Below are positions 45,140-53,715 of a stretch of DNA of 64,000 nucleotides, in pieces. Below the pieces are notes generated by a model. That model worked only from the letters and a program-made list of their open reading frames with translations. It searched no databases and was not told the DNA's origin. This stretch comes from JANWVO01 sp964458495. GTDB taxonomy: Bacteria > Acidobacteriota > Terriglobia > Bryobacterales > Bryobacteraceae. How positions within the stretch are numbered: the stretch's first letter is position 1; each line of letters starts with the position of its first letter. Where the stretch lies: NCBI GenBank assembly GCA_964458495.1, contig CAYWJB010000007.1, forward strand, positions 1 through 64,000, in the 5' to 3' direction. A program made the position numbers and the translations under genes.

Positions 45140-46975
45140 TCAAAACGGCATACGTACCACGAGCACCGGCACTTCCACTCCGTGCCGAACCTCGTTGATC
45201 GTCGCCCCGAAGACCAGATCCATGAGCCCGCGGTGCCCGTGCGCGCCCATCACGATCAGATCCGGACGCAGGGCATGCGCCTGCCGGATAATCAATGTTT
45301 TCACTTCCTTGCCGTGCAGAATCTCCAGCTTTGCCTCAAGACCTGCGCGGCGCACGGCTTCCGCCAGCTCCTCGAAATACCGCCTCCCCATCTCGATCTC
45401 CGACGTCCGCGCCGCCTCCCCGTACACCTGGCTGGCGACGCCCTCCTCGACGTGCAGCAGGTGGATCACCGCCCCGTGCGGCTTGCCGAGCGCCACCGCA
45501 TGCGCCAGTGCCACCCGGTCCAGGGCCGAGTGATCCACCGGCACCAGGATGCGCTTGTAAACCGGCTCGGCGAAGACCAGCCCGCCTGCCTCCGGCATCA
45601 CCGCCGCCGCACCTTCCCTCGGCCGCACCACTGCCACATATCCCAGCAACCCCAGCAGCGGCGCTGTCACCGCCGCCGACCCCCACCACGGCAGCCCGGC
45701 CAGCTCCGTCCAGGCCAGCCAGAGGTTCAATGCCACGATCAGGGCTGCCGCGCCGTACCCCATCGCCTTCAGCCACCCTGGATTCACCAGCGGGCCCATC
45801 CTCCGCCGGTCGCCCGTGAAGCGCACCAGCGGAACGATTGCAAACGGCAGCTGCAGGCTCAGGATCACCTGGCTCAGGATCAGCAGGCGGTATGCGCCCT
45901 CGTCGCCCGCATACTGGATGGTCAGCGCCGCCGGCAAGACAGCCACCCCCCGCGTCACCAGCCTCCGCAGCCAGGGGCGCATGCGGATATTGAGGAACCC
46001 TTCCATTACGATCTGGCCCGCCATCGTGCCCGTGATCGTCGACGACTGCCCCGCAAACAGCAGCGCCAGCGCGAACGCCGCTCCGGCAAGCGTCGTCCCC
46101 AACAGAGGCGTCAGCATCGCGTGCGCCTGCCCGAGTTCGGTCACTTCCATGCCCCGCTGGAAGAACGTCGAGGCCGCCAGAATCAGGATCGCGGCGTTCA
46201 CCAGCAGCGCGCCGTTCAGCGCAATCACCGAGTCCACCAGATTGAACCGGCACGCCGCCCGCCTCGATCCCACGTCCGCCCCGAACGACCTTGTCTGCAC
46301 CAGCGACGAGTGCAGATACAGGTTGTGGGGCATCACCGTCGCGCCCAGCATCGCCACCGCCACATACAGGCTGGCCGAATCCAGCTGCGGCACCAGCCCG
46401 CGCGCCACCTCGCCCCACACCGGGCGCGCCAGCACGATTTCGAGCACAAAGCAGCCCGCAATCACCGTGATGAAGCCGAGAATGATCGATTCGATCAGCC
46501 GGATGCCGAACCGCCCGAACCACAGAATCAGCAGCGTGTCAGCAGCCGTGATCGCCACCCCGGCCAGCAGCGGCAGCCCGAACAACAGGTGCAGCCCGAT
46601 GGCCGCGCCCAGCAACTCCGCCAGATCGCAGGCGGCGATGGCGATCTCCGCCAGCACCCACAGCGCGTAGCTCACCGGTCGCGGATAGGCCTCGCGGCAC
46701 GCCTGCGCCAAGTCGCGCCCGGCGACAATGCCCAGCCGCGCGCTCAACGTTTGCAGCAGGATCGCCAGCAGGTTGGAGACCACCAGCACCCACAGCAGCC
46801 GGTAGCCAAACCGGGATCCCGCCTCGATGTCGGTGGCCCAGTTGCCCGGATCCATGTAGCCGACGCTCACCAGATAGGCAGGCCCGGCAAAGGAGAACAT
46901 CCGCTTCCACAGGCGCGGGTGGGACGTCTCCACCGACGAGTGCACCTCGGGCAGGGAAGGGGCCGCGGAACCCAT
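45140..46975 (-). CDS. mntH: Nramp manganese transporter fused to Usp domain
   Basis: 611 residues. Residues 1-455 are an Nramp/MntH divalent-metal transporter with about eleven helices: GYMDPGNWATDIEAGSR in helix 1 has the DPGN metal-binding motif, and MLGATVMPHNLYLHSSLVQ in helix 6 has the MPH motif. Residues about 470-611 are a universal stress protein domain (YKRILVPVDHSALDRVALAHAVAL ... LIVMGAHGHRGLMDLVFGATINEVRHGVEVPVLVVR, with the G-x2-G-x9-G-like ATP loop). The Usp part may bind ATP or sense stress to tune Mn uptake, an inference. A short 8-base gap separates it from the YfhO-like gene upstream. Confidence 0.9.
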   Translation of the reverse strand: MGSAAPSLPEVHSSVETSHPRLWKRMFSFAGPAYLVSVGYMDPGNWATDIEAGSRFGYRLLWVLVVSNLLAILLQTLSARLGIVAGRDLAQACREAYPRPVSYALWVLAEIAIAACDLAELLGAAIGLHLLFGLPLLAGVAITAADTLLILWFGRFGIRLIESIILGFITVIAGCFVLEIVLARPVWGEVARGLVPQLDSASLYVAVAMLGATVMPHNLYLHSSLVQTRSFGADVGSRRAACRFNLVDSVIALNGALLVNAAILILAASTFFQRGMEVTELGQAHAMLTPLLGTTLAGAAFALALLFAGQSSTITGTMAGQIVMEGFLNIRMRPWLRRLVTRGVAVLPAALTIQYAGDEGAYRLLILSQVILSLQLPFAIVPLVRFTGDRRRMGPLVNPGWLKAMGYGAAALIVALNLWLAWTELAGLPWWGSAAVTAPLLGLLGYVAVVRPREGAAAVMPEAGGLVFAEPVYKRILVPVDHSALDRVALAHAVALGKPHGAVIHLLHVEEGVASQVYGEAARTSEIEMGRRYFEELAEAVRRAGLEAKLEILHGKEVKTLIIRQAHALRPDLIVMGAHGHRGLMDLVFGATINEVRHGVEVPVLVVRMPF

Positions 46976-46983
46976 CGTGCTCA

Positions 46984-49197
46984 CTAGTGTAGCCCGCGGC
47001 GTCGCGCACAGGCAGCCGCCGCGCATGCCGCCAGCACAAACAGCCCCGCCCCGGCCAGCACATTGCCCGGCACATAGCGGAACTCGATCCGGTGCGCGCC
47101 GGCTTCAGCCACCACACCCCGCACCGCCGCGTAGGCTTCGTGAATCCTTGCCCGCCGCCCGTCCACCCGCGCCCGCCACCCGGGGAACCACGTGTCGGAA
47201 AGAATCACCATCCCGCGGCAGGCAAGCAGCGCCTCCACCACCACCCGGTCCTCCGCCGATTCCACGATCCGCGCCTCGTCCCGTCCGGCGCAACGCTCGA
47301 GCTCCGGAACAGGACCGGGCAGAAATGTTTCATCGCCCGCGCGCTCCGCGAGCGCTGCCAGCGCTCCCGCCGCGTGCCGCCGGTCCGCCAGCCCTGACGC
47401 CGCGTGCACCGTGAAGACACGCGGCAACGCGCCGTGCCATTCATAGACGTTCACGCCCGTGGCGCCCGCAAAGACCAGCCTCGCATGCGTCTCCGACGGC
47501 GCCCGCGCCACGCGATAGCGCACCGCGAACAGACGCTTCGCCTGCGGCGTGTGCATCTCGTGGCGGTAGATGTTTTCCGTTGCACTCGCAAGATAGCCAT
47601 GGACTTGCAGCACGCCGTGCCAGCCGCCGAAGTTGTACGGGATGTCGGAGTCGTCGATCTCCGCCCGCCACAGGCTGCCCTGCCGCCGGAGGAATTCCGC
47701 CACGTCGTCGTGCGCCTCCAAAAGGCGCACGTTCCGCGGCGCCCGCCCTTCGACGAACCTCTCCAGCACCGGCTCGTACAGCGGGCGCGCCTCCGCCGCC
47801 ACCGCCGCCACGCACACGGCGGCGAACATCCAGCCCGGTACCTGCCGGGTTCTCGACATCCAGACCAGCACCGCCGCAGCCGCCGCGCCCGCCGCGCTGC
47901 GCCAGCGAAGATCGCCGCCCGCGCCGCCCCGCCAGGCCGCGTACGCTGTTCCAACCGCAAACGCCAGCAGCGCCGCCGCCATCGCTCCGCGCCACCATTC
48001 GCGCCCGGCGCTTCCCGAGAGCCGCTCGATTCCCGCCGCAGCCAGCGCCGGCAGCGCCACGCTCGCCAGCACCAGCGCCCCCACCGGCATCCGCGCCTTG
48101 TCGAAATGGGGGACTGCCAGATACAGCCACCGGTGCAGTCCCCACGCCGGACCCAGTGCCACCCAGATTCCCGCCACTCCCATTGCCGCCAGAAGCCACG
48201 CCGGTCTCTTCCGCGCACTCCAGGCAGACGCCAGGGCAAACGCAAGCAGCAGGCTGCCGTGAAATACTTCCAGTTTCCCTTCATGGCCGGGCCAGACCAG
48301 CGCCGGAAGCTCCGCGGGCGCAAGACCGTAGCGCGCGTGAATCTCCAGCAGGATCTTCTCCTGCCAGCCGATGGGCGCTTCCAGCCCCACCCAGCGCACC
48401 GCGCGCCGCCCGTATTCCATCGCCGGCAGAATCTGCGGCGCGCCCGCTGCAGCAGCGGTCGCGAAGAACAGGACCGCTCCCGCAATGCGGCGCGGCTCGC
48501 GGATCGAAAAACCCAGCCAGAACAATGCACAAGCCAGCGTCAGATACAGCGGCGCCTGATGGTGCCCGCCCAGCCAGCACAGTCCGAGAAAGAATCCGCC
48601 GATCACCGCATGCCGCGCCATCCCGCCCGGCAGACCGCGGGCCCACTCCAAAGGGAAACGCCGGCCCCCGCCCGCCTCCGCCTCCAGCGCCCGCATCAGG
48701 TGCCGCAACATCCACGGCGCCCACATCGCCCCCATCGCCATCTGCGGGCGCAGGCTGAAGGCGAACCACCCGGCCGTGGCATAGGCGAAGCCGGCGGCGA
48801 GCGACGCCGCGCGCCCGCAGCCGAGTCCCCTCGCCAGACGGTACATCCCCGCCGCGCCAATCCAGCGGATCAGCAGAAAGTAGGCGTTCAGCCACAACCA
48901 TCCTTCCGCGCCGGCGGGCTTCGTCACCAGCAGCCAGTTCAGCGGCGAGGCAGCCGCCGGCTGCGCCTGCCCGAGCAGCGGCTGCCCGATCCACTGATAC
49001 GGGTCCCACAGCGGCGCCCGCCCCGCGCGCCACGCCCGCGCCTGCACCTCCAGCCATGGCAGCACCTGGAAGGCGTTGTCATCGGAGCCGAACCACACTG
49101 CGCGCGGACCCAGGAGCAGCTCCCAGTGGAACGCCGCCAGCAGCACAGGCAGCGCCGCCGCCGCCCACAGCCGCCCCGATCCGAGCCCGCTGCGCAT
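46984..49197 (-). CDS. YfhO-like multi-span membrane protein
   Basis: 737 residues with about twelve predicted helices in the first 480 residues, followed by a soluble C-terminal region and a final helix (VLAGAGLFVLAACAAAACARR). The N-terminal DDNAFQVLPWLEVQARAWRAGRAPLWDPYQWIGQPLLGQ is the acidic luminal loop typical of YfhO/GT-C-like membrane proteins, and WFPGWRARVDGRRARIHEAYAAVRGVVAEAGAHRIEFRYVP is the YfhO C-terminal signature. Function is probably polyprenyl-linked sugar transfer; acceptor unknown. ATG at 49197 is chosen because the preceding 54 residues are basic and non-conserved. The next gene, MntH-Usp, starts 8 bases after the stop. Confidence 0.85.
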   Translation of the reverse strand: MRSGLGSGRLWAAAALPVLLAAFHWELLLGPRAVWFGSDDNAFQVLPWLEVQARAWRAGRAPLWDPYQWIGQPLLGQAQPAAASPLNWLLVTKPAGAEGWLWLNAYFLLIRWIGAAGMYRLARGLGCGRAASLAAGFAYATAGWFAFSLRPQMAMGAMWAPWMLRHLMRALEAEAGGGRRFPLEWARGLPGGMARHAVIGGFFLGLCWLGGHHQAPLYLTLACALFWLGFSIREPRRIAGAVLFFATAAAAGAPQILPAMEYGRRAVRWVGLEAPIGWQEKILLEIHARYGLAPAELPALVWPGHEGKLEVFHGSLLLAFALASAWSARKRPAWLLAAMGVAGIWVALGPAWGLHRWLYLAVPHFDKARMPVGALVLASVALPALAAAGIERLSGSAGREWWRGAMAAALLAFAVGTAYAAWRGGAGGDLRWRSAAGAAAAAVLVWMSRTRQVPGWMFAAVCVAAVAAEARPLYEPVLERFVEGRAPRNVRLLEAHDDVAEFLRRQGSLWRAEIDDSDIPYNFGGWHGVLQVHGYLASATENIYRHEMHTPQAKRLFAVRYRVARAPSETHARLVFAGATGVNVYEWHGALPRVFTVHAASGLADRRHAAGALAALAERAGDETFLPGPVPELERCAGRDEARIVESAEDRVVVEALLACRGMVILSDTWFPGWRARVDGRRARIHEAYAAVRGVVAEAGAHRIEFRYVPGNVLAGAGLFVLAACAAAACARRRGLH

Positions 49198-49225
49198 CAC
49201 CCCGCCATCGTGCCACAGGCGCCGC

Positions 49226-50359
49226 CTATGGCTGCGCCGCGTCTCCCGCTCGCCGCCCCAGCGCTTCCCGCAGCGCATCCAGGAGCAGCGAGACGTTCTC
49301 TTCCGTCGATCCGTAGCCCATGGTGCCGATCCGGAACACCTTGCCGGCCAGCGGGCCAAAGCCTCCGGCGATCTCGATGCCGCGGGACTCCATCAGCCGC
49401 CGCCGCACCGCCGCGTCATCCACGCCCTCCGGCACGCAAGGCGTGTTCAGCGTCCACAGCCGCTCGCCCTCCCGAACGTGCATCCGCACGCCCATCCCGG
49501 CGAGCCCGGCCACAAAAAGCTCGTGGTTCCGCCGGTGCCGCGCCCAGCGGTTCTCGATCCCTTCCTCCCCGATCAGCGCCAGCGCCTCGCGCAAGGCGTA
49601 GAACATCGAGATGGGCGCCGTGTGGTGATAACGGTGCGCGCTTTCGTAATATTCGAGCAACAATTTCAGGTCCAGATACCACGTCGCTGGAGTGGTTTTT
49701 CTCTGCCGCAGGAACTCCACCGCGCGCGGCGAGCAGGTGATCGGCGCCAGCCCGGGCGGGCAGCCCAGCGCCTTCTGCGTCCCGCTGTAGGCGATGTCGA
49801 TCCCCGCCTCGTCCACGCGCACCGGCATGCCGCCCAGGCTGGTGACGCAGTCGGCGATCACCAGCGCGCCCGCCTCGTGCGCCGCCCGGCAGATTCCATC
49901 CGGAGGCTGGTGCGCCCCCGTGCTCGTCTCCGCGTGCACGAACGCCGCCACCTGCGGGCGCACGGCGTTCAGGAACTCGCGCGCCTCCGCGTCCGTGTAG
50001 ATCTGTCCCCACGGCTTCTCCAGGCGCTCGACGCGCGCCCCTTGCCGCCGCGCCATCTCCGTGATCCGGTCGCTGAAGTATCCGTTGGCGAACACCGCCA
50101 CCGTGGAGCCGGGCTCGACGAAATTCGCCACCGCACACTCCATCCCGGCGCTGCCTGTGCCGGAAATCACCATCGTAAATTCATTCTTCGTCCCGAAACA
50201 GGCATTCAATCCCGCCCGGATTTCCTCGTTAATCTGGAAGAAATAGGGGTCCAGGTGGCCGACAATCGGGCGGCTCATCGCCTCGTAAATGCGCGGGTGG
50301 ACCGGCGACGGGCCGGGGCCGAACAGGAGCCGGGCGGGCGGTTGGACTGTGACTGGCAT
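49226..50359 (-). CDS. AGXT-type PLP aminotransferase
   Basis: Class V aminotransferase of the alanine/serine-glyoxylate type, 377 residues. GPGPSPVHPRIYEAMSRPIVGHLDPYF near residue 15 is the family start. VISGTGSAGMECAVANFVEPG (about 62-82) gives the PLP phosphate loop, VIADCVTSLGGMPV near 145 the cofactor-binding Asp, and YSGTQKALGCPPGLAP near 168 the PLP Lys. The C-terminus (GGFGPLAGKVFRIGTMGYGSTEENV) carries the carboxylate-binding Arg. Start codon at 50359 coincides with the predicted transcription start. Divergent from hrpB with 15 bases between. Confidence 0.93.
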   Translation of the reverse strand: MPVTVQPPARLLFGPGPSPVHPRIYEAMSRPIVGHLDPYFFQINEEIRAGLNACFGTKNEFTMVISGTGSAGMECAVANFVEPGSTVAVFANGYFSDRITEMARRQGARVERLEKPWGQIYTDAEAREFLNAVRPQVAAFVHAETSTGAHQPPDGICRAAHEAGALVIADCVTSLGGMPVRVDEAGIDIAYSGTQKALGCPPGLAPITCSPRAVEFLRQRKTTPATWYLDLKLLLEYYESAHRYHHTAPISMFYALREALALIGEEGIENRWARHRRNHELFVAGLAGMGVRMHVREGERLWTLNTPCVPEGVDDAAVRRRLMESRGIEIAGGFGPLAGKVFRIGTMGYGSTEENVSLLLDALREALGRRAGDAAQP

Positions 50360-50362
50360 AGC

Positions 50363-50371
50363 TACAGTGTA
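50363..50371. promoter_or_regulatory. Overlapping divergent -10 boxes for leaderless gene pair
   Basis: Plus strand TACAGT (50363-50368) ends six bases before the hrpB GTG at 50375. Minus strand TACACT (50366-50371) ends six bases before the aminotransferase ATG at 50359. The boxes share three bases, so RNA polymerase could open only one at a time, and both mRNAs should begin at their start codons. Confidence 0.6.
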
Positions 50372-50374
50372 TAT

Positions 50375-52648
50375 GTGGAGCGGCTGCCCGTTGACGCGAT
50401 CCTCGGCGATGTCCTCGCCACGCTCCGCGCCGGCTCGTGCCTCGTGCTCGAAGCCCCGCCCGGCGCCGGCAAGACCACCCGCGTGCCGCCCGCGCTCCTG
50501 GACCTGTTGCCCGGACAGGTGCTTGTGCTCGAACCCCGGCGCCTCGCCGCCCGCCTCGCCGCGCAACGCGCCGCCGCCGAGCGCGCAGAGCGCGCCGGCG
50601 AAACCATCGGCTGGCAGGTCCGTTTCCGGAAAATGGCCGGCCCTGCCACCCGGCTCCTCTATCTCACCGAAGGGCTTCTGGCGCGGCGGCTGCTCGGTGA
50701 CCCTCGCCTCGAGGGTGTCAGCGCCGTCGTCCTCGACGAGTTCCACGAGCGCCACCTCGAAGGCGATCTTGCCCTCGCGCTGCTGCGGCGGCTCCAGAAA
50801 ACCGCACGGCCGGACCTGCGGCTGGTGGTGATGTCGGCCACCCTCGAAGGCCCCGCCATCGCGCAGTTCCTCGGCGGCTGCCCCGTTCTGCGCAGCGAGG
50901 GCCGCCTCTACCCGCTCGACCTCCGCTACACGCCGCACTCCGCGCAGCCGCTCGAAGAGCTCGTGCGGGAGACCGTTGAAAATTCCTTCGCCGGAACAGA
51001 AGGCGACGTTCTTGTTTTCTTGCCCGGCGCCGCCGAGATCCGCCGTTGCGGCGAGCTCCTCCAGGGCCGCCGCATCGCCCGCTGCGCCGACATCCTCGCC
51101 CTGCACGGCGACCTGCCGGCCGAAGATCAGGAGCGCGCCGTCATGCCCGGATCACGCCGCCGCGTCGTGCTCTCCACCAACATCGCCGAATCCAGCGTCA
51201 CCATACCCGGCGTGCGCGTGGTTGTCGATTCAGGACTCGCGCGCATCCCGTCGGATTCCCCCTGGAGCGGGCTGCCGCGGCTCGAGCTGCGCCGCATCAG
51301 CCGCGCCTCGGCCGTGCAGCGCGCCGGACGCGCCGCCCGCATCGCCCCGGGCCTCGCCGTGCGCCTCTACCCGCTGGAGGACTTCCTCCGGCGGCCCGAA
51401 CACGAAGCGCCGGAGATCCTGCGGCGCGAACTCGCGCAGCTCTGCCTGCACCTGCACGCGGCGGGCGTTGCCGATCCGCGCGAGCTGGAATGGCTCACCC
51501 CGCCGCCGGAAGACGCCCTGAGCGCCGCCGAAGAGCTGCTCGCCCGCCTCGCCGCGCTCGATGCGCGGGGGCGCCTCACGGACTTCGGCCGCCGGCTCGC
51601 GCAACTGCCGCTGCATCCGCGGCTGGCGGCCCTGGTCGAACGCGGCGGCGCCCCGGCCTGCCGCCTCGCCGCCTCGCTCTCCGCCGCGCACCCCGCGCAG
51701 GTGGCGCAAATCGAGCGGCAACTGCGCGCGCTCGCGCGCCCCCGGGCGCAGGCGCCTCTCGAGGAATGCGTGCTGCGCGCGTTTCCTGACCGCGTCGCGC
51801 GCCGCCGCCGCGGCAACGAACTCTTGCTCTCCAACGGCTCCTCCGCCGTGCTCGCCAAAGATGCCGGACTCGAAACCGCGGAGTTCCTCGTCGCGCTCGA
51901 AACCGAGGAACGCCCGGAGCGCGGCCTGCCCCTGGTGCGCAGCGCCGTGGCGGTCGGGCCCGAACTGCTCCTCGACGTGCTTCCGGACCGCTTGCGCGAA
52001 GAAACACAGATCGAATGGAACCGCGACGCCGAACGTGTGGAGGAGGTCTGGCGCCTCTTTTACGACCAGCTCGTCGTGGAAGAGTCCCGCCGTCACCAGC
52101 CGGATCCCGAAGAAGCCGCCGTGTTGCTCGCGCGCAAAGCCGCCGAAGCCGGCATCGAACGGTTCGTCGACTCCGAAGAATGGCAGCGGCTGCGCAACCG
52201 CATCCGCTTCGCCGGGCTGGAGCCGCCGCCGTTGGAGCAAGTCCTCACGCGCCTGTGCGCCGGTCTGAGATCGTTTGAGGAACTGCGCCGCGCCGCCTTG
52301 CAGGGCGGCTTCCAGCAAGCCTTGCGCGCAGAACTGGGCGGCGGCTGGGCGCGGCTGGAGCGCTTCGCGCCGGACTGGCTCCTGCTGCCTTCCGGGCGCC
52401 GCGCGCGCATCCACTACCCCGGCGGCGCGCATCCATATGTCGCGTCGCGATTGCAGGACTTCTTCGGCATGACGGAGACGCCGCGCATCGGCCCGGCGGG
52501 GACGCCGCTGGTTGTGCACCTGCTCGCGCCCAATCACCGCCCGGTACAGGTCACGCAGGATCTCAGGGGCTTCTGGGAACGGCTCTACCCACAGGTGCGC
52601 CGGGAGCTCATGCGGCGCTATCCAAAGCACGCCTGGCCTGAACTGTGA
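50375..52648 (+). CDS. hrpB: ATP-dependent helicase HrpB
   Basis: DEAH-box-like RNA helicase HrpB, 757 residues (E. coli HrpB is somewhat longer). Walker A PPGAGKTTRVPPALLD lies near residue 30, motif II is LDEFHERHLEGDLALAL near 120 (DEFH is normal for HrpB), SATLE motif III near 150, and LSTNIAESSVTIPGVRVVVDSGL and QRAGRAARIAPG give motifs V and VI near 267-330. The long HrpB C-terminal domain follows, ending FWERLYPQVRRELMRRYPKHAWPEL, a typical HrpB tail. Its cellular role is unclear. The GTG start at 50375 is chosen from the leaderless promoter position; the open frame continues upstream without features. Confidence 0.93.
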   Translation: MERLPVDAILGDVLATLRAGSCLVLEAPPGAGKTTRVPPALLDLLPGQVLVLEPRRLAARLAAQRAAAERAERAGETIGWQVRFRKMAGPATRLLYLTEGLLARRLLGDPRLEGVSAVVLDEFHERHLEGDLALALLRRLQKTARPDLRLVVMSATLEGPAIAQFLGGCPVLRSEGRLYPLDLRYTPHSAQPLEELVRETVENSFAGTEGDVLVFLPGAAEIRRCGELLQGRRIARCADILALHGDLPAEDQERAVMPGSRRRVVLSTNIAESSVTIPGVRVVVDSGLARIPSDSPWSGLPRLELRRISRASAVQRAGRAARIAPGLAVRLYPLEDFLRRPEHEAPEILRRELAQLCLHLHAAGVADPRELEWLTPPPEDALSAAEELLARLAALDARGRLTDFGRRLAQLPLHPRLAALVERGGAPACRLAASLSAAHPAQVAQIERQLRALARPRAQAPLEECVLRAFPDRVARRRRGNELLLSNGSSAVLAKDAGLETAEFLVALETEERPERGLPLVRSAVAVGPELLLDVLPDRLREETQIEWNRDAERVEEVWRLFYDQLVVEESRRHQPDPEEAAVLLARKAAEAGIERFVDSEEWQRLRNRIRFAGLEPPPLEQVLTRLCAGLRSFEELRRAALQGGFQQALRAELGGGWARLERFAPDWLLLPSGRRARIHYPGGAHPYVASRLQDFFGMTETPRIGPAGTPLVVHLLAPNHRPVQVTQDLRGFWERLYPQVRRELMRRYPKHAWPEL

Positions 52649-52665
52649 ACCCGCTTCAGCCTGTT

Positions 52666-52674
52666 TGCTACACT
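52666..52674 (+). promoter_or_regulatory. Extended -10 box for heptose kinase gene
   Basis: TGCTACACT (TGn plus TACACT at 52669-52674), 15 bases before the ATG at 52690; predicted leader about nine bases. Confidence 0.5.
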
Positions 52675-52689
52675 CCTGTAGGCTGATCC

Positions 52690-53661
52690 ATGCACTTGAA
52701 GCGGGCTGAAGAGATCGTCGCGCGGTTCCCCCGCCAGCACATCCTGGTGGCGGGCGACGTCATGCTGGACGAGTTCGTCTGGGGCGACGTGAGCCGCATC
52801 TCCCCGGAGGCGCCCGTGCCCGTGGTCGAAGTCACCGGCGAAACCTTCTTCGCCGGCGGCGCCGCCAACGTGGCGCGGAACCTGCGCGGCATGGGCGCGC
52901 GCTCGAGCATCGCCGGCGTGCGCGGCGCCGACCCGGCCGGTGAGAAACTCGCCGCGCTTCTCGAAGAGTCCTCCATCGACCACTCCGCCCTGCTTGTCTC
53001 GCCCGCATCGCCCACCATCGTCAAGACCCGCGTCATCGCCCGCCATCAGCAGGTGGTGCGCATCGACCGCGAACAGCGCCGCCGCATGCCGGAGGATCTC
53101 CTGCCGCAGCTGCTCGCCCGCCTCGCCGCGCACAGCGATGGCTGGAGCGCCGTGATCTTCTCCGATTACGCAAAAGGCTTCCTCACGGAAGCCGTCGCCA
53201 CGGGCATCATCCGCCTCGCCGCAGGCCGTATCGTCACCGTCGATCCCAGCCCCCTGAACCCGCTCCCCTGGCACGGCGTCACCGCCGTGAAGCCCAACCT
53301 GCGCGAGGCGCGCGCCGCCGCCGGCGCCGCGCCTGACGCGCCGCCGGAAGAGACCGCGGCGAGGCTGCTCGAACGCTGGGACACGCAGATGGTTCTCATC
53401 ACGATGGGCGAGCACGGCATGCTGCTCGTCGAGCGCGGCAGCGAGCCTTATCACACGCCCACTCGCGCCCGCGAGGTCTTCGACGTCTCCGGCGCCGGCG
53501 ACACCGCCATCGCCGTCTTCACTCTCGCCCTTGCATCCGGCGCCTCGCCGCGCGAAGCCGCCGAACTGGCCAACCACGCCAGCGGAGTCGCCGTCGGCAA
53601 GCTCGGCACCGCCACCGTCAGCCCGGAAGAGCTGCTCGAAAGCGTCGCGCGCCTGAGCTGA
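52690..53661 (+). CDS. rfaE1: Heptose-7-phosphate kinase (PfkB family, RfaE1-type)
   Basis: PfkB-fold kinase, 323 residues, matching the kinase half of HldE: it phosphorylates D-glycero-D-manno-heptose-7-phosphate at C1 for LPS inner core. ILVAGDVMLDEFVWGDVSRISPEAPVPVVEV near residue 18, FFAGGAANVARNLRGMGA near 54 (sugar-binding GGAANVA) and FDVSGAGDTAIAVF near 257 (catalytic Asp in GAGDT) are diagnostic. The nucleotidyltransferase half of HldE is absent, so that step needs a separate gene elsewhere. This supports a Gram-negative organism. It is followed by a GH78-like gene on the same strand. Confidence 0.9.
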   Translation: MHLKRAEEIVARFPRQHILVAGDVMLDEFVWGDVSRISPEAPVPVVEVTGETFFAGGAANVARNLRGMGARSSIAGVRGADPAGEKLAALLEESSIDHSALLVSPASPTIVKTRVIARHQQVVRIDREQRRRMPEDLLPQLLARLAAHSDGWSAVIFSDYAKGFLTEAVATGIIRLAAGRIVTVDPSPLNPLPWHGVTAVKPNLREARAAAGAAPDAPPEETAARLLERWDTQMVLITMGEHGMLLVERGSEPYHTPTRAREVFDVSGAGDTAIAVFTLALASGASPREAAELANHASGVAVGKLGTATVSPEELLESVARLS

Positions 53662-53674
53662 ACCGCCCCGGCTG

Positions 53675-53683
53675 TGGTAGCTT
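53675..53683 (+). promoter_or_regulatory. Possible extended -10 box for GH78-like gene
   Basis: TGGTAGCTT (TGn plus TAGCTT). It lies 32 bases before the ATG at 53716, leaving a leader of about 26 bases. Confidence 0.35.
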
Positions 53684-53715
53684 GCGGGAGAGCTGCGCCG
53701 CGGCTCGCACCCGCC

